In this document: one piece after another, positions 53,508 through 62,644 of the stretch
Numbering within the stretch: position 1 is the first letter of the stretch
How the letters are laid out: every line of letters starts with the position of its first letter
From: JBBDIX01 sp050486225
GTDB taxonomy: Bacteria; Actinomycetota; Nitriliruptoria; Nitriliruptorales; Nitriliruptoraceae
Assembly (NCBI GenBank): GCA_050486225.1
Contig: JBJHCV010000006.1
Location: forward strand, 1-64,000
Length of the DNA: 64,000 nt
Direction of reading: 5' to 3'
Notes under the pieces: generated by a model
Told to the model about the DNA's origin: nothing
What the model saw: the letters and a program-made list of their open reading frames with translations, nothing else
Database searches by the model: none
Translations under genes and position numbers: made by a program

Positions 53508-55448
53508 TCACAGGCCGCCGACGGGGTCGACGTCGACGCGCGCCTCGACACCGTCGCGACTCCACGCGACCCGAAGCGGACCCAACGACGCGAGGGTTCG
53601 CGCACGGTCGTCACAGCGCACCAGGAACCGAAGCCGCGGGCCCTCCGGGATCGGGCCGAGCACGTCGTCACCCTCGGTGAGGTGCGCCTGGACCTCCGCG
53701 GTGCGCGTGGACGCCTCGCCGGCGACCTCGACGCGTATCGCGTGCGCGGCGGGCGGGAACCGCAGCGGTTCGCGCAGCGGTGCCTCGTGACGCCAGAACG
53801 CACCCGGGTCCCACCGCAGCAGCGCGTCCACGACCGGGTGGTCGGGCTGGCGCGTCTGGACGACCACCGGAGCGTCGGACGACCCGCCCCGTGGTGAGGC
53901 CCAGGTCGACACCGCCATCCCCAGGCGCAGGGTGTCCTCTGCGGCGTCGAGCGTCGGGCGCAGCAGCAGCGCATCGAGGTCCGGCAGCACGACCGCTCCC
54001 ACGGGGCCCGGGGGCGCGTCCATCACGGATCCCCGGGTCATGACGAGCACGGCCGGCGGCACGGGTGCTGGCGCGTCGTAGCCCTCGAGTTCTGCCACCT
54101 CGACGTCCAGCGCGCGACGCAGTTCGTGGGCGATCCGTTCCGTTCCCGCTGCGAGTGGCACGAGCTCACCGCGGCAGTCGCCACACCGAACGCGTCGCGA
54201 CGTGGACCACCCACATCCTTCGCAGGCGAGCCGGTCGTCGCGCGCGGCGAGACTGGTCGCGCACGTGGGGCACGCGAACCGGACCCCGCAACGCGAGCAC
54301 ACGAGCGCTCGTCCCTCGCCGCGACGGACCGACAGCACCACCCCGTACGTACCTGCCGCGGTGGCCTGTTCGAGCGCACGCAGCGCCTCCCGGGACAGGC
54401 GGGCTCGCGGTTGGCGATCCCAGTCGGCGAGCACGAAGCGAGGGCGGGCCTCGCGTTCGACCCGGCGCGGCGCGACGACGGGCGTCAGCCGACGACGACG
54501 CAGCAGGTCCCACCCGATCGCCGAGGGCACCGTGCCGACCACGAGGCCGACCGCCCCGGCCCGACGCGCACGTTCGAGCACGACGTCGCGTGCATGGTGG
54601 CGGGGGCTGCGACGTTCCTTGTGGGCGGGGTTCGCCTCGTCGACGACCACCGCGAGGCCCAGCCGGTCGAGCGGCGCGAACGCGGCGCTGCGTTCCCCGA
54701 CGACGACCCGTGCGACCCCGCATCGCGCACGCAGCCACTGGCCGTAGTGCACCCTGGGCGACGAACCCTGCCGCAGGTCTGCCACCACCTCGCCCAGTGC
54801 CTCGACCACGGCACGACCGATCGACGAGCCACGGTCCGGCACGACCACGAGCACGTCCCGGTCGCCGGCCAGCGTCAGACGCGCCAGGTCCACCAGTCGG
54901 TCCCCCACCGGTTCACCGGGCAGCGGCCGCCACCACACCGACCCGCGACCGGCGCGCACGTCGGCACGCAGCGCCGCTCCCGCCTCGCCGTACGCCTCCC
55001 ACGCCGTGGCATCCGGTTCGTCGTCGGGATCCCACGGAGGGCGGGTACCCGCGGGGAACCAGCCGGACGCCTCCGCGCGGCGCTCCACGTCGACGGTGCG
55101 TGCCGGGAGCGCGTGACGGACCACGTCGGCGACCGGCGCCCCGAACCGTGACGCGGCCCACCGCAGCACCTCGATCTCGTCGGGTCTCACCCACACGTGA
55201 GGCCCGAGCACGCGCGTCACCGGGCGCAGGCGTTGCACCGGCACGTCCGATGCGTCGGCAAGCTCGACCACGAGCCCACGGACCCGCCGACCGGCGAACG
55301 AGACCTGCACGCGTTGGCCGACACACAGTCCGGCGTGATCACCGACGAGGTAGTCGAACGGGCGGTCGAGGTGGAGGGGTTCGACCTCGACGACGACCCG
55401 CGCGATGCGCGGGTCAGGCGCCGACGGCGTCTCGGAGGCTGTCGGCAC
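53508..55448 (-). CDS. priA: PriA-like primosomal protein lacking helicase motifs
   Basis: The 646-aa product matches PriA in its N-terminal 3'-end-binding domain (LDRPFDYLVGDHAGLCVGQRV) and in the zinc-binding cysteines (CSRCGVRFACPTC, CEGCGW, CGDC near residues 390-430). The Walker A loop is missing and the DEAH box reads VVDEAN, as in other actinobacterial PriA proteins, so it should not be an active helicase and probably acts as a loading scaffold for replication restart. GTG 55448 lies 35 bp inside the end of metK. Confidence 0.88.
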   Translation of the reverse strand: MPTASETPSAPDPRIARVVVEVEPLHLDRPFDYLVGDHAGLCVGQRVQVSFAGRRVRGLVVELADASDVPVQRLRPVTRVLGPHVWVRPDEIEVLRWAASRFGAPVADVVRHALPARTVDVERRAEASGWFPAGTRPPWDPDDEPDATAWEAYGEAGAALRADVRAGRGSVWWRPLPGEPVGDRLVDLARLTLAGDRDVLVVVPDRGSSIGRAVVEALGEVVADLRQGSSPRVHYGQWLRARCGVARVVVGERSAAFAPLDRLGLAVVVDEANPAHKERRSPRHHARDVVLERARRAGAVGLVVGTVPSAIGWDLLRRRRLTPVVAPRRVEREARPRFVLADWDRQPRARLSREALRALEQATAAGTYGVVLSVRRGEGRALVCSRCGVRFACPTCATSLAARDDRLACEGCGWSTSRRVRCGDCRGELVPLAAGTERIAHELRRALDVEVAELEGYDAPAPVPPAVLVMTRGSVMDAPPGPVGAVVLPDLDALLLRPTLDAAEDTLRLGMAVSTWASPRGGSSDAPVVVQTRQPDHPVVDALLRWDPGAFWRHEAPLREPLRFPPAAHAIRVEVAGEASTRTAEVQAHLTEGDDVLGPIPEGPRLRFLVRCDDRARTLASLGPLRVAWSRDGVEARVDVDPVGGL

Positions 55449-56601
55449 GGTCGGTCCGTTCCCACGTGAACCGGTCACCCTCGCGCCCGAAGTGGCCGTA
55501 GGCGGCGGTGGCACGGTAACCCGGACGACGGAGTTCGAGCGCGTCGATGATCGCGCCGGGCCGCAGGTCGAAGACCTCCCGCACGGCGGCCAGGATGGCC
55601 TGCGGATCCGCCTGTTCGGTCCCGAAGGTCTCGAGCGCCATCGACACCGGTGTCGCGACGCCGATCGCGTACGCGAGCTGCAGTTCGGCACGACGTGCGA
55701 GCCCAGCGGCGACGACGTTCTTCGCCACCCAACGTGCTGCGTACGCGGCCGACCGGTCCACCTTGGACGGGTCCTTGCCGGAGAACGCCCCTCCACCGTG
55801 ACGGGCCATGCCGCCGTACGTGTCGACGATGACCTTGCGCCCGGTCAGGCCGGCGTCGGCGACGGGCCCGCCGACCTCGAAACGACCGGTCGGGTTGACG
55901 AACACGGTCAGGTCGTCGTGTTCGACGTCGGCAAGCAGCGGCCGGATCACGTGCTCCTCGATGTCGGGGCGCAGCAGCGTCTCCAGGTCGATCTCCGCCC
56001 GGTGCTGCGTCGACACGACCACGGCGGTGACCGCACGCGGCACCCCGTCCTCGTACGCCACGGTGACCTGGGTCTTGCCGTCGGGACGCAGGTAGGCGAT
56101 CTCGCCGGACCGACGCACTGCGGCCAGCCGTTCGGCCATCCGGTGCGCCAGGTGGATCGGCAACGGCATGAGCTGCGGTGTCTCGTCGGTGGCGTAGCCG
56201 AACATCATTCCCTGGTCGCCCGCACCCTGCAGGGCGTAGGGATCGTCGTCGGCACCGACCCGTGACTCGTAGGCGGTGTCCACGCCCATCGCGATGTCGG
56301 GTGACTGTTCGTCGATCGCCACCGACACGCCGCACGTGTTGCCGTCGAACCCGACGTCGTGGGAGTCGTAGCCGATGCTCAGGACCGTCTCACGCACCAC
56401 CTTCGGGATGTCCACGTACGTCGTCGTGGAGATCTCTCCGGCGACGATGACCTGCCCAGTGGTCACCAGCGTCTCACAGGCAACCCGGCCCTGCGGATCG
56501 TCCTCGAGCACGGCGTCGAGGATCGCGTCCGAGATCTGGTCGGCCATCTTGTCGGGGTGACCCTCGGTCACGGACTCCGAGGTGAACAGCGTCCGGGGCA
56601 T
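55414..56601 (-). CDS. metK: S-adenosylmethionine synthetase
   Basis: Makes SAM from methionine and ATP. The 395-aa product has FTSESVTEGHPDKMADQISDA, GAGDQGMMFGYA and the second signature GGGAFSGKDPSKVDRSAAYAAR. The following gene overlaps its 3' end. The upstream 113-bp gap carries no SAM riboswitch. Confidence 0.96.
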   Translation of the reverse strand: MPRTLFTSESVTEGHPDKMADQISDAILDAVLEDDPQGRVACETLVTTGQVIVAGEISTTTYVDIPKVVRETVLSIGYDSHDVGFDGNTCGVSVAIDEQSPDIAMGVDTAYESRVGADDDPYALQGAGDQGMMFGYATDETPQLMPLPIHLAHRMAERLAAVRRSGEIAYLRPDGKTQVTVAYEDGVPRAVTAVVVSTQHRAEIDLETLLRPDIEEHVIRPLLADVEHDDLTVFVNPTGRFEVGGPVADAGLTGRKVIVDTYGGMARHGGGAFSGKDPSKVDRSAAYAARWVAKNVVAAGLARRAELQLAYAIGVATPVSMALETFGTEQADPQAILAAVREVFDLRPGAIIDALELRRPGYRATAAYGHFGREGDRFTWERTDRADSLRDAVGA

Positions 56602-56714
56602 GTCGGTGACTCCTGCAGGGGATGCCGCGACGGTCGTGGAGATGGCGCGGCGAGTGGACGGGCGCCGATGCTAGTGGCTCGTCGACGCGCCCCGGGCCGG
56701 AGCCGGTGGCAACG

Positions 56715-57962
56715 TCACGAACGCGCGAGTCGCGTCACGATCTCGTCGGCGATGCGCTCACCGATCGCCGCCTTCGTGTCCGGCGGGACGTCGTGCCACC
56801 CGTCGACGTCGACGAACGCGACCTCGTTGGTGTCGACCTCGAACCCGATGTCGGGGCGCGAGACGTCGTTGACCACGAGCAGGTCGGCCCGCTTGCGTTC
56901 GAGCTTCGCGAACGCGTTCGCGCGCACGTCGTCGGTCTCCGCGGCGAACCCGACGAGCAGCGGTCGCCGCCCATCGCCGCGACGCTCACCCAGGTCGGCG
57001 AGGATGTCGGGTGTGGGCTCCAGTTCGATCACCGGAGGCCCGTCGTCCTTCTTGATCTTGTGGTCCACGACACGCACCGGGCGGAAGTCGGCAACCGCGG
57101 CCGCCTTGACCACCACGTCCACGTCCGTGGCGAGGTCCATGACGACGTCGTGCATCTCCGCGGCGGTGGTCACGTCGACGCGCTCGACCCCGGGAGGCGT
57201 CGGGACGTCGGACGGTCCGGCGACCACGGTGACGCGGGCGCCGCGTCGCACGGCGGCACGGGCGACCGCGAACCCCATCCGGCCCGACGAGCGGTTGCCG
57301 ATGAACCGCACGGTGTCGATGGGTTCGCGGGTCCCACCGGCGGTGACGAGCACGTGCACACCTCGCAGCGGCGCGTCCGGAACCGGCTCGCGGGCCTCGA
57401 TCCGGTCGACGAGGCGCGCGACGGCCTCCTCCGGTTCGACGAGGCGTCCCACCCCCGTGTCACCGCCCATCAGCGGTCCGTCGTCGGGCCCCACCACGTC
57501 CACCCCACGCGCCGCGAGGCGCGCCACGTTGTCGACCGTCGCCGGATGCGTCCACATCTCCGTGTGCATGGCGGGGGCCAGTACGACCGGGCAGCGCGCC
57601 ACGAGCACCGTCGAGGTCAGCAGGTCGTCGGCGAGTCCCACAGCCAGACGCGCGATCGTGTGTGCCGTGACCGGGTAGACGAGCAGCGCGTCGGCTCGTC
57701 GACCGAGTTCGACGTGCGTGTCGTCGGCGACGTCGTCCCAGACCTCGGTGCGCACCGGACGTCCGGTGATCCCCTCGAACGTGGCGGCCCCGACGAAGTG
57801 CGCGGCGCCGCGAGTGAGCACGACGTCGACCGTCGCTCCCCGTCCGACGAGCAGTCGGGCGACGAGCGCCGCCTTGTACGCGCCGATACCACCGGTCACG
57901 CCGAGCACGACACGAAGACCCGCAAGGGTCCCTGCGGCCCCGGGAGACGGGTCGGAACTCAC
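56715..57962 (-). CDS. coaBC: Bifunctional phosphopantothenoylcysteine decarboxylase / synthetase
   Basis: Two steps of coenzyme A synthesis. CoaC domain (residues 1-190): GVTGGIGAYKA, catalytic-His region (THVELGRRADALLVYPVTAHTIARLA), and APAMHTEMW, a His variant of the usual PAMN seen in actinobacteria. CoaB domain (195-415): TAGGTREPIDTVRFIGNRSSGRMG and KIKK. GTG start with GGAGGG upstream. Confidence 0.94.
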   Translation of the reverse strand: MSSDPSPGAAGTLAGLRVVLGVTGGIGAYKAALVARLLVGRGATVDVVLTRGAAHFVGAATFEGITGRPVRTEVWDDVADDTHVELGRRADALLVYPVTAHTIARLAVGLADDLLTSTVLVARCPVVLAPAMHTEMWTHPATVDNVARLAARGVDVVGPDDGPLMGGDTGVGRLVEPEEAVARLVDRIEAREPVPDAPLRGVHVLVTAGGTREPIDTVRFIGNRSSGRMGFAVARAAVRRGARVTVVAGPSDVPTPPGVERVDVTTAAEMHDVVMDLATDVDVVVKAAAVADFRPVRVVDHKIKKDDGPPVIELEPTPDILADLGERRGDGRRPLLVGFAAETDDVRANAFAKLERKRADLLVVNDVSRPDIGFEVDTNEVAFVDVDGWHDVPPDTKAAIGERIADEIVTRLARS

Positions 57963-57992
57963 CGTGTCCCTCCTGGGGTCACCGAACGCCGA

Positions 57993-58256
57993 TCAGGCCC
58001 CTGCGTCACCCTCGTCCGTGTCCTCGATGAACGCCAACGGGTCCTCCGCGACGATCTCGCGGGGTTCCGCCGCGACGATCTTGCCGAGCGCGATCTCCTC
58101 GAGCGCGATCGACAGCGGCTTGTTGGTGTCCGTCGACACGAGCGGAGGAACGTACTGGCCGAGGCCCTCGCCCAGGTGCGCGAAGTAGTTGTTCACCTCG
58201 CGCGCACGACGCGCGGAGAGGTGCACGAGGTGGAATCGCGAGTCCACCTGGTTCAT
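57993..58256 (-). CDS. rpoZ: RNA polymerase omega subunit
   Basis: Small subunit that helps fold beta prime. VDSRFHLVHLSARRAREVNNYFAHLGEGLGQYVPPLVS and KPLSIALEEIALGKI match actinobacterial RpoZ. The first ATG is at 58256 (87 aa), but conserved coding continues upstream (ITRIDDL, matching the usual IDELLE helix), and an ATC at 58277 has AAAGG seven bases before it, whereas the ATG has no ribosome-binding site. The true start may therefore be the non-standard ATC at 58277. Confidence 0.9.
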   Translation of the reverse strand: MNQVDSRFHLVHLSARRAREVNNYFAHLGEGLGQYVPPLVSTDTNKPLSIALEEIALGKIVAAEPREIVAEDPLAFIEDTDEGDAGA

Positions 58257-58334
58257 GAGGTCGTCGATACGGGTGATCTGTCTGCCTTTCGAGCCCCGAT
58301 CAGGTCCGCAGCATGGTACCTGCCGGTCGCGCGG

Positions 58335-58898
58335 TCACCCTCTCCGTGCCGCGATGAGTTCACCGACCGACGTGACGCACTCGTCGAGGTCCCGATTGAC
58401 GATCTGTGCGTCGAACCTGTCGGCGGCCTGCAGTTCCTCACGCGCGTGGTCGAGGCGACGTGCGATCTCGGCCTCGTCCTCGGTTCCGCGCGCCCGCAGT
58501 CGCCGTTCGAGCTCTGCCATCGACGGGGGGACGAGGAACACGAGCAGCGCGTCGGGCATCGACGCGCGCACCTGCAGGGCGCCCTGCACGTCGATGTCGA
58601 GCAGCACCACCTGCCCCTGCTCCACGAATCCCTCCACCTGCGCACGAGGGGTCCCGTACCGGTTGCCCGAGTACGTGGCGTGCTCGAGCAGTTCGTCGGC
58701 GTCGACGAGCCGATCGAACTCGGAACCGTCGACGAAGTGGTAGTCGACGTGGTCCACCTCGCCGGCTCTCGCCGGGCGCGTGGTGACCGACACCGACAGC
58801 CGGCTGTCGGGCACCGTGTCGCGCAGGCGTGCATGCACCGAGCCCTTGCCCACCCCGGACGGTCCGGACAGGACGACGACCAGTCCCCGGTCGGTCAT
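58335..58898 (-). CDS. gmk: Guanylate kinase
   Basis: Phosphorylates GMP to GDP. The 187-aa product has P-loop SGPSGVGKGS, VTTRPARAGEVDHVDYHFV (GMP binding), and VLLDIDVQGALQVR. ATG 58898 overlaps the mihF stop (ATGA). Confidence 0.95.
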   Translation of the reverse strand: MTDRGLVVVLSGPSGVGKGSVHARLRDTVPDSRLSVSVTTRPARAGEVDHVDYHFVDGSEFDRLVDADELLEHATYSGNRYGTPRAQVEGFVEQGQVVLLDIDVQGALQVRASMPDALLVFLVPPSMAELERRLRARGTEDEAEIARRLDHAREELQAADRFDAQIVNRDLDECVTSVGELIAARRG

Positions 58899-59212
58899 CG
58901 GCCGGCGCCGAACGTCACGGTGAGTTCCCGCAGCTGACGGGCGCCGAGGCCACGGACGCGACGGTTGGCGGCGATCCCCACCTGCTGCATCAGCGCGGCC
59001 GTGCGCGCAGGGCCGTAGCCGGGCACCGCCTCGACGAGTTCGGCCACCCGCATGTTGCCGACCGCGGGATCGTCGCGTCGGGCGACGACGTCGAGCAGTC
59101 CGATCCGCCCGTTCGCGAGGTCGCCCTTGAGTTCCGACCGGACGCGCCGCACCCGCGAGGACTCGTCGAGCGCGGCACGACGCTGAGCGGCATCTCGAGG
59201 CGGGACCGGCAT
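58895..59212 (-). CDS. mihF: Actinobacterial integration host factor
   Basis: A 105-aa nucleoid-associated DNA-binding protein specific to actinobacteria (mIHF). Recognisable are ALDESSRVRRVRSELKGDL and the helix-two-turns-helix segment VAELVEAVPGYGPARTAALMQQVGIAANRRVRGLGARQ. Coupled to gmk as in mycobacteria and Streptomyces. The gene diverges from pyrE; the gap of 109 bp must hold both promoters, but I see no convincing hexamer pair. Confidence 0.95.
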   Translation of the reverse strand: MPVPPRDAAQRRAALDESSRVRRVRSELKGDLANGRIGLLDVVARRDDPAVGNMRVAELVEAVPGYGPARTAALMQQVGIAANRRVRGLGARQLRELTVTFGAGR

Positions 59213-59321
59213 GCAGGTGTTCCGTTCGACGGGTGTCAGCAGGGGCCAAACCTACTCGCCCGTGACCCGGGTCCGAGGCGACGCCGTTAGGGTGCACGCG
59301 TCCAGACCCCGAGGGTGCCTG

Positions 59322-59987
59322 ATGTCCACGGAAGACCTCCATGCGTTCATCGACTTCCTGTGGGAGTCGGACGTCGTCACGTTCGGTGACTTCGTCGCGA
59401 AGTCCGGGCGACGCACCCCGTACTTCGTCGACTCCGGGCGCCACCGCAACGCCAGCCAACTGGCGCGCCTCGGAGCGTTCTACGCCGACGTGATCGAGCG
59501 AGAGTTCGGCGACGGCGTCGACGTGCTGTTCGGACCTGCGTACAAGGGCATCCCGCTGGCCGTGACGACCGGCATCGCGCTGTACCAGCGGCACGGACGC
59601 GACGTCGGCGTGTGCTTCGACCGCAAGGAGGCCAAGGACCACGGCGAGGGTGGCTCGCTCATCGGGGCCGTGCCCGTCGACGGATCACGGGTGGTCATCG
59701 TCGAGGACGTGACGACCGCGGGCACCTCGATCCGTCAGACCGTTCCCATGCTGCAGGCCGTCGCAGACGTCGAACTCGTGGGACTGGTCGTGGGTGTGGA
59801 CCGCCGGGAACGCGGCACCCGCGACGACGTCTCGGCCCTGGACGAGCTCGGGGAGGAACTCGGCATGAGGACCGTGTCGCTGGCCACGATCGACGACATC
59901 GTCGACCGGCTCGGTCCACGCCTCGACCCGGACGTCGTCGACCGCATCGCCGCCCACCTCGCCGAGTACGGCCCGCGCAACGCCTGA
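59322..59987 (+). CDS. pyrE: Orotate phosphoribosyltransferase
   Basis: Adds ribose-5-phosphate to orotate. The 221-aa product has the PRPP-binding motif VVIVEDVTTAGTS and the catalytic loop region FDRKEAKDHGEGG. ATG 59322 follows GAGGGTG. It lies on the strand opposite to pyrF-pyrD-pyrK-carB and converges on pyrF. Confidence 0.95.
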   Translation: MSTEDLHAFIDFLWESDVVTFGDFVAKSGRRTPYFVDSGRHRNASQLARLGAFYADVIEREFGDGVDVLFGPAYKGIPLAVTTGIALYQRHGRDVGVCFDRKEAKDHGEGGSLIGAVPVDGSRVVIVEDVTTAGTSIRQTVPMLQAVADVELVGLVVGVDRRERGTRDDVSALDELGEELGMRTVSLATIDDIVDRLGPRLDPDVVDRIAAHLAEYGPRNA

Positions 59988-59995
59988 CCCGTCGG

Positions 59996-60015
59996 GTCCG
60001 CGCGGCCCGGCGGAC
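59996..60015. terminator. Possible bidirectional terminator between pyrE and pyrF
   Basis: GTCCGC (59996-60001) can pair with GCGGAC (60010-60015) in the 34-bp gap between the convergent genes; a second small hairpin GACCC-GTC-GGGTC overlaps the pyrE stop. Both are short and lack U tracts. Confidence 0.35.
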
Positions 60016-60021
60016 GTCGGT

Positions 60022-60705
60022 TCAGCCCGCGATCTCCGCCGCGATGGCGACGGCGGCCGCGACCGGATCCTGCGCACGGGTGATCGGGCGCCCGATCACC
60101 AGCAGGTCCGCCCCGGCACCGAGGGTGGCCGCCGGAGTGGCCGGGTCCGCGTGGTCGTCGCTGGTCGAGCCGGCCGGACGGATCCCGGGCGTCACCACCA
60201 GGGGCTCGTCGCCGACCGCACCGCGGATCGCCGGGATCATGGTCGGGGCGCAGACGAGCCCGGGCGCTCCCGCGCCCACCGCCATCGCCGCGAGTCGCGC
60301 CGGCTGGGTGTCGTCGGTCGCCATGCCCACGGCGGCTCGATCCTGCGTCGACATCGACGTGAGCACCGTGACGGCGAGCACGCGTCCCCGGTCGCCGAGT
60401 CCGTCGACCGCCGCACGCACCATGTCGGGGCCTCCGGACGCGTGGATGGTCAGCAGGCCGACGTCCAGTTCGGCGAGCCGCGCCGCAGACCGTTGGACCG
60501 TCGTCGGGATGTCGTGGAGCTTGACGTCGAGGAACACGGGGCCGAACGGGCGGATGGCCTCCACGGCCTGTGGGCCGTGCGCACTGAACAGTTCGAGGCC
60601 GACCTTGAACCAGCCGACGTGACCCTCGAGCGAGGCCGCCAGTCCACGGGCCTCGTCCAGCGTCTCCACGTCGAGCGCGACCACGATGCGTTCCGACGGG
60701 TTCAC
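60022..60705 (-). CDS. pyrF: Orotidine 5'-phosphate decarboxylase
   Basis: Final step to UMP. The 227-aa barrel has the catalytic FLDVKLHDIPTTV (D-x-K-x-x-D), VVALDVET and VTPGIRPAG phosphate-binding loop. This is the short form of the enzyme, not the longer mycobacterial type. GTG 60705 overlaps the pyrD stop, with GGAGGGAGG upstream. Confidence 0.95.
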   Translation of the reverse strand: MNPSERIVVALDVETLDEARGLAASLEGHVGWFKVGLELFSAHGPQAVEAIRPFGPVFLDVKLHDIPTTVQRSAARLAELDVGLLTIHASGGPDMVRAAVDGLGDRGRVLAVTVLTSMSTQDRAAVGMATDDTQPARLAAMAVGAGAPGLVCAPTMIPAIRGAVGDEPLVVTPGIRPAGSTSDDHADPATPAATLGAGADLLVIGRPITRAQDPVAAAVAIAAEIAG

Positions 60706-61715
60706 GCGTCCTCCCTCCACGGGGTCACCGCCCCGACGAGTTCGCCCACCGAGGTGATGCCCCGCTGGGACATCCAGGTGTCGAACTCCCTGGCCAACCT
60801 CGGCGCGACGAACGGGTCGACGAAGGTGGCGGTCCCCACCTGCACCGCCGAGGCCCCCGCACGCACCATCTGCACCACGTCGGTGACCGACTGCACGCCC
60901 CCGCACCCGATGATCGGCAGGTCCGGCAGCGCGCGGTGCACCTGGTGGACGTTGCGCACGGCCACGGGCCGGATCGCCGGGCCCGACAGCCCGCCGTACC
61001 CGTTGTACAGCGCAGGTCGGCCCGTCTCCGGGTCGATCGCCATCCCGAGCAGGGTGTTGACCAGCGTGACACCAGCCGCACCCGCGCGCGCCACCGCCTG
61101 TGCCACCTCGACGATGTCGGTCACGTCGGAGGTCAGCTTGGCGAACACCGGCACGTCGCTCTCTCGCGTCACGGCGGTGATCACCTCGGCGGACGCCGTC
61201 GGCGAACACGCGAACACGAGCCCTCGGTGCTCGACGTTCGGACAGGACAGGTTGACCTCGATGGCCGCGATGCCGGGCTGACGCCGCAGGATCCGCGCCA
61301 CCTGCCGGAACTCGTCGACGTCGCCCCCGGCGATCGACACGACCACGCGCGCACGGCGTTCCACGAGCCACGGCAGGTCCTGCTCGATCCACGCACGGAC
61401 GCCGGGGTTCTGCAGGCCGATGGCGTTGAGCATGCCTGCCGGGGTCTCGGCCATGCGGGGTGTCGGCAGGCCGGCACGCGGTTCGAGGGTCACCGACTTG
61501 ACCACGACGGCGCCGAGGTCACTCACGTCCCAGAACCGGTCGATCTCTGCCCCGGAGGCGAAGCATCCGGAGGCGGACAGGATCGGATTGGGCAGTTCGA
61601 GGCGGCCCACACGCGTGACGAGTCGAGACGACGTCGGCATCTCCACGGGCGCCGTCGCACCCAGACTGCGCGGGGCCCCTCCCCCGGCGGCGACACGTCG
61701 CACGTCACCGGCCAT
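60702..61715 (-). CDS. pyrD: Dihydroorotate dehydrogenase, class 1B catalytic subunit
   Basis: FMN enzyme of 337 aa. Catalytic Cys lies in VNLSCPNVEHRG, the class 1 base; class 2 membrane enzymes have Ser. LPNPILSASGCFASG and GCGGVQSVTDVVQMVRAGASAVQVGTA bind FMN. With pyrK next to it, it should form the NAD-linked 1B complex. ATG 61715 shares a base with the pyrK stop. Confidence 0.94.
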   Translation of the reverse strand: MAGDVRRVAAGGGAPRSLGATAPVEMPTSSRLVTRVGRLELPNPILSASGCFASGAEIDRFWDVSDLGAVVVKSVTLEPRAGLPTPRMAETPAGMLNAIGLQNPGVRAWIEQDLPWLVERRARVVVSIAGGDVDEFRQVARILRRQPGIAAIEVNLSCPNVEHRGLVFACSPTASAEVITAVTRESDVPVFAKLTSDVTDIVEVAQAVARAGAAGVTLVNTLLGMAIDPETGRPALYNGYGGLSGPAIRPVAVRNVHQVHRALPDLPIIGCGGVQSVTDVVQMVRAGASAVQVGTATFVDPFVAPRLAREFDTWMSQRGITSVGELVGAVTPWREDA

Positions 61716-62644
61716 CAGGTCACCTCTCCGCCGTCGAGGCGTTCGTCGTCCGCCGGGTCCTCCGCGTCCTCGACCGGCACCGGCGCCGCCCACCGCGTCT
61801 CGTCCCAGGCGACCCGCGCACCGTTGAGCACCGGCCCCTCGATGCAGGTGCGGCGCATCCGCGACGTCCCGTCACGGCCGCGCACCGGCATCACGCAGGT
61901 GAAGCACACGCCCACGCCGCAGGCCATGTGCTCCTCCACGGCCACCTGGACCGGGACACCGAGGTCCACGCAGACGTCGGACACGGCCCGCAGCATCGCG
62001 TTCGGCCCGCAGGCGTACACGACCCCGGCACCGGTCTCCGCGAGCACGTCGGGCAGCACGTCGGTGACGCGGCCCTCCACGCCGTAGGAGCCGTCCTCGG
62101 TGGTGAACGTCGCACTGACCGACGCGCTTCGCGCCTCGACCGGGCTGTGGAGACGTTCCGCACTCGCCGCGCCGACGATCATGTCGACCCGCAGCTGGCG
62201 GTCCGTGAGTTCCCTCGCGAGCGGGATCAGGGGCGCCACCCCGTAGCCCCCGCCGACAAGCACGCAGCCGACACGCCGCTGGGGCAGCGGGAACCCGTTG
62301 CCGAGCGGACCGATCACGTCGATCACGTCGTGGAGCCCGGCCGTCGCCAGCCACTGGGTGCCCGGACCGTGCGCGTCGAACACGAGGTCGATCGTGCCGG
62401 CGGCCGCGCCCTGCCGGGTGATCCCGGCGATGGAGAACGGACGGCGCAGCATCGTGCCGGGTGCGTCCACCGCGACGTTGACGAACTGGCCCGGGCGTGC
62501 ACGACGTGCGATCTCGGGCGCGGCGAGTGACAGCAGCCAGTACGCCCCGTCCTGCCGGCGCGCGATCACCTCACAGTTGGCCTGCACGGGCAGCGCGGGG
62601 TCACTTCGCCCCCGTGCCACCCCGGCCCGTCGTCGCACGCTCAT
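61715..62644 (-). CDS. pyrK: Dihydroorotate dehydrogenase electron-transfer subunit
   Basis: A 309-aa FAD/2Fe-2S protein passing electrons from PyrD to NAD. It has a FAD-binding barrel (MLRRPFSIAGI), a NAD-binding domain (GCVLVGGGYGVAPLIPLARE; YACGPNAML) and the iron-sulfur cysteines in ACGVGVCFTC plus the downstream RRTC. ATG 62644 overlaps the carB stop (ATGA). About 40 residues at each end are longer than in Bacillus PyrK. Confidence 0.93.
   Translation of the reverse strand: MSVRRRAGVARGRSDPALPVQANCEVIARRQDGAYWLLSLAAPEIARRARPGQFVNVAVDAPGTMLRRPFSIAGITRQGAAAGTIDLVFDAHGPGTQWLATAGLHDVIDVIGPLGNGFPLPQRRVGCVLVGGGYGVAPLIPLARELTDRQLRVDMIVGAASAERLHSPVEARSASVSATFTTEDGSYGVEGRVTDVLPDVLAETGAGVVYACGPNAMLRAVSDVCVDLGVPVQVAVEEHMACGVGVCFTCVMPVRGRDGTSRMRRTCIEGPVLNGARVAWDETRWAAPVPVEDAEDPADDERLDGGEVT

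Noticed and set aside
53508..55448. priA as a pseudogene because helicase motifs are lost
   Set aside because: Loss of Walker A and the DEAH box is a recognised property of actinobacterial PriA; the frame is intact and the zinc cysteines are kept.
56602..56714. SAM riboswitch near metK or before metA
   Set aside because: No SAM-aptamer sequence blocks or multi-stem pattern could be found in 56602-56714 or 48889-49002.
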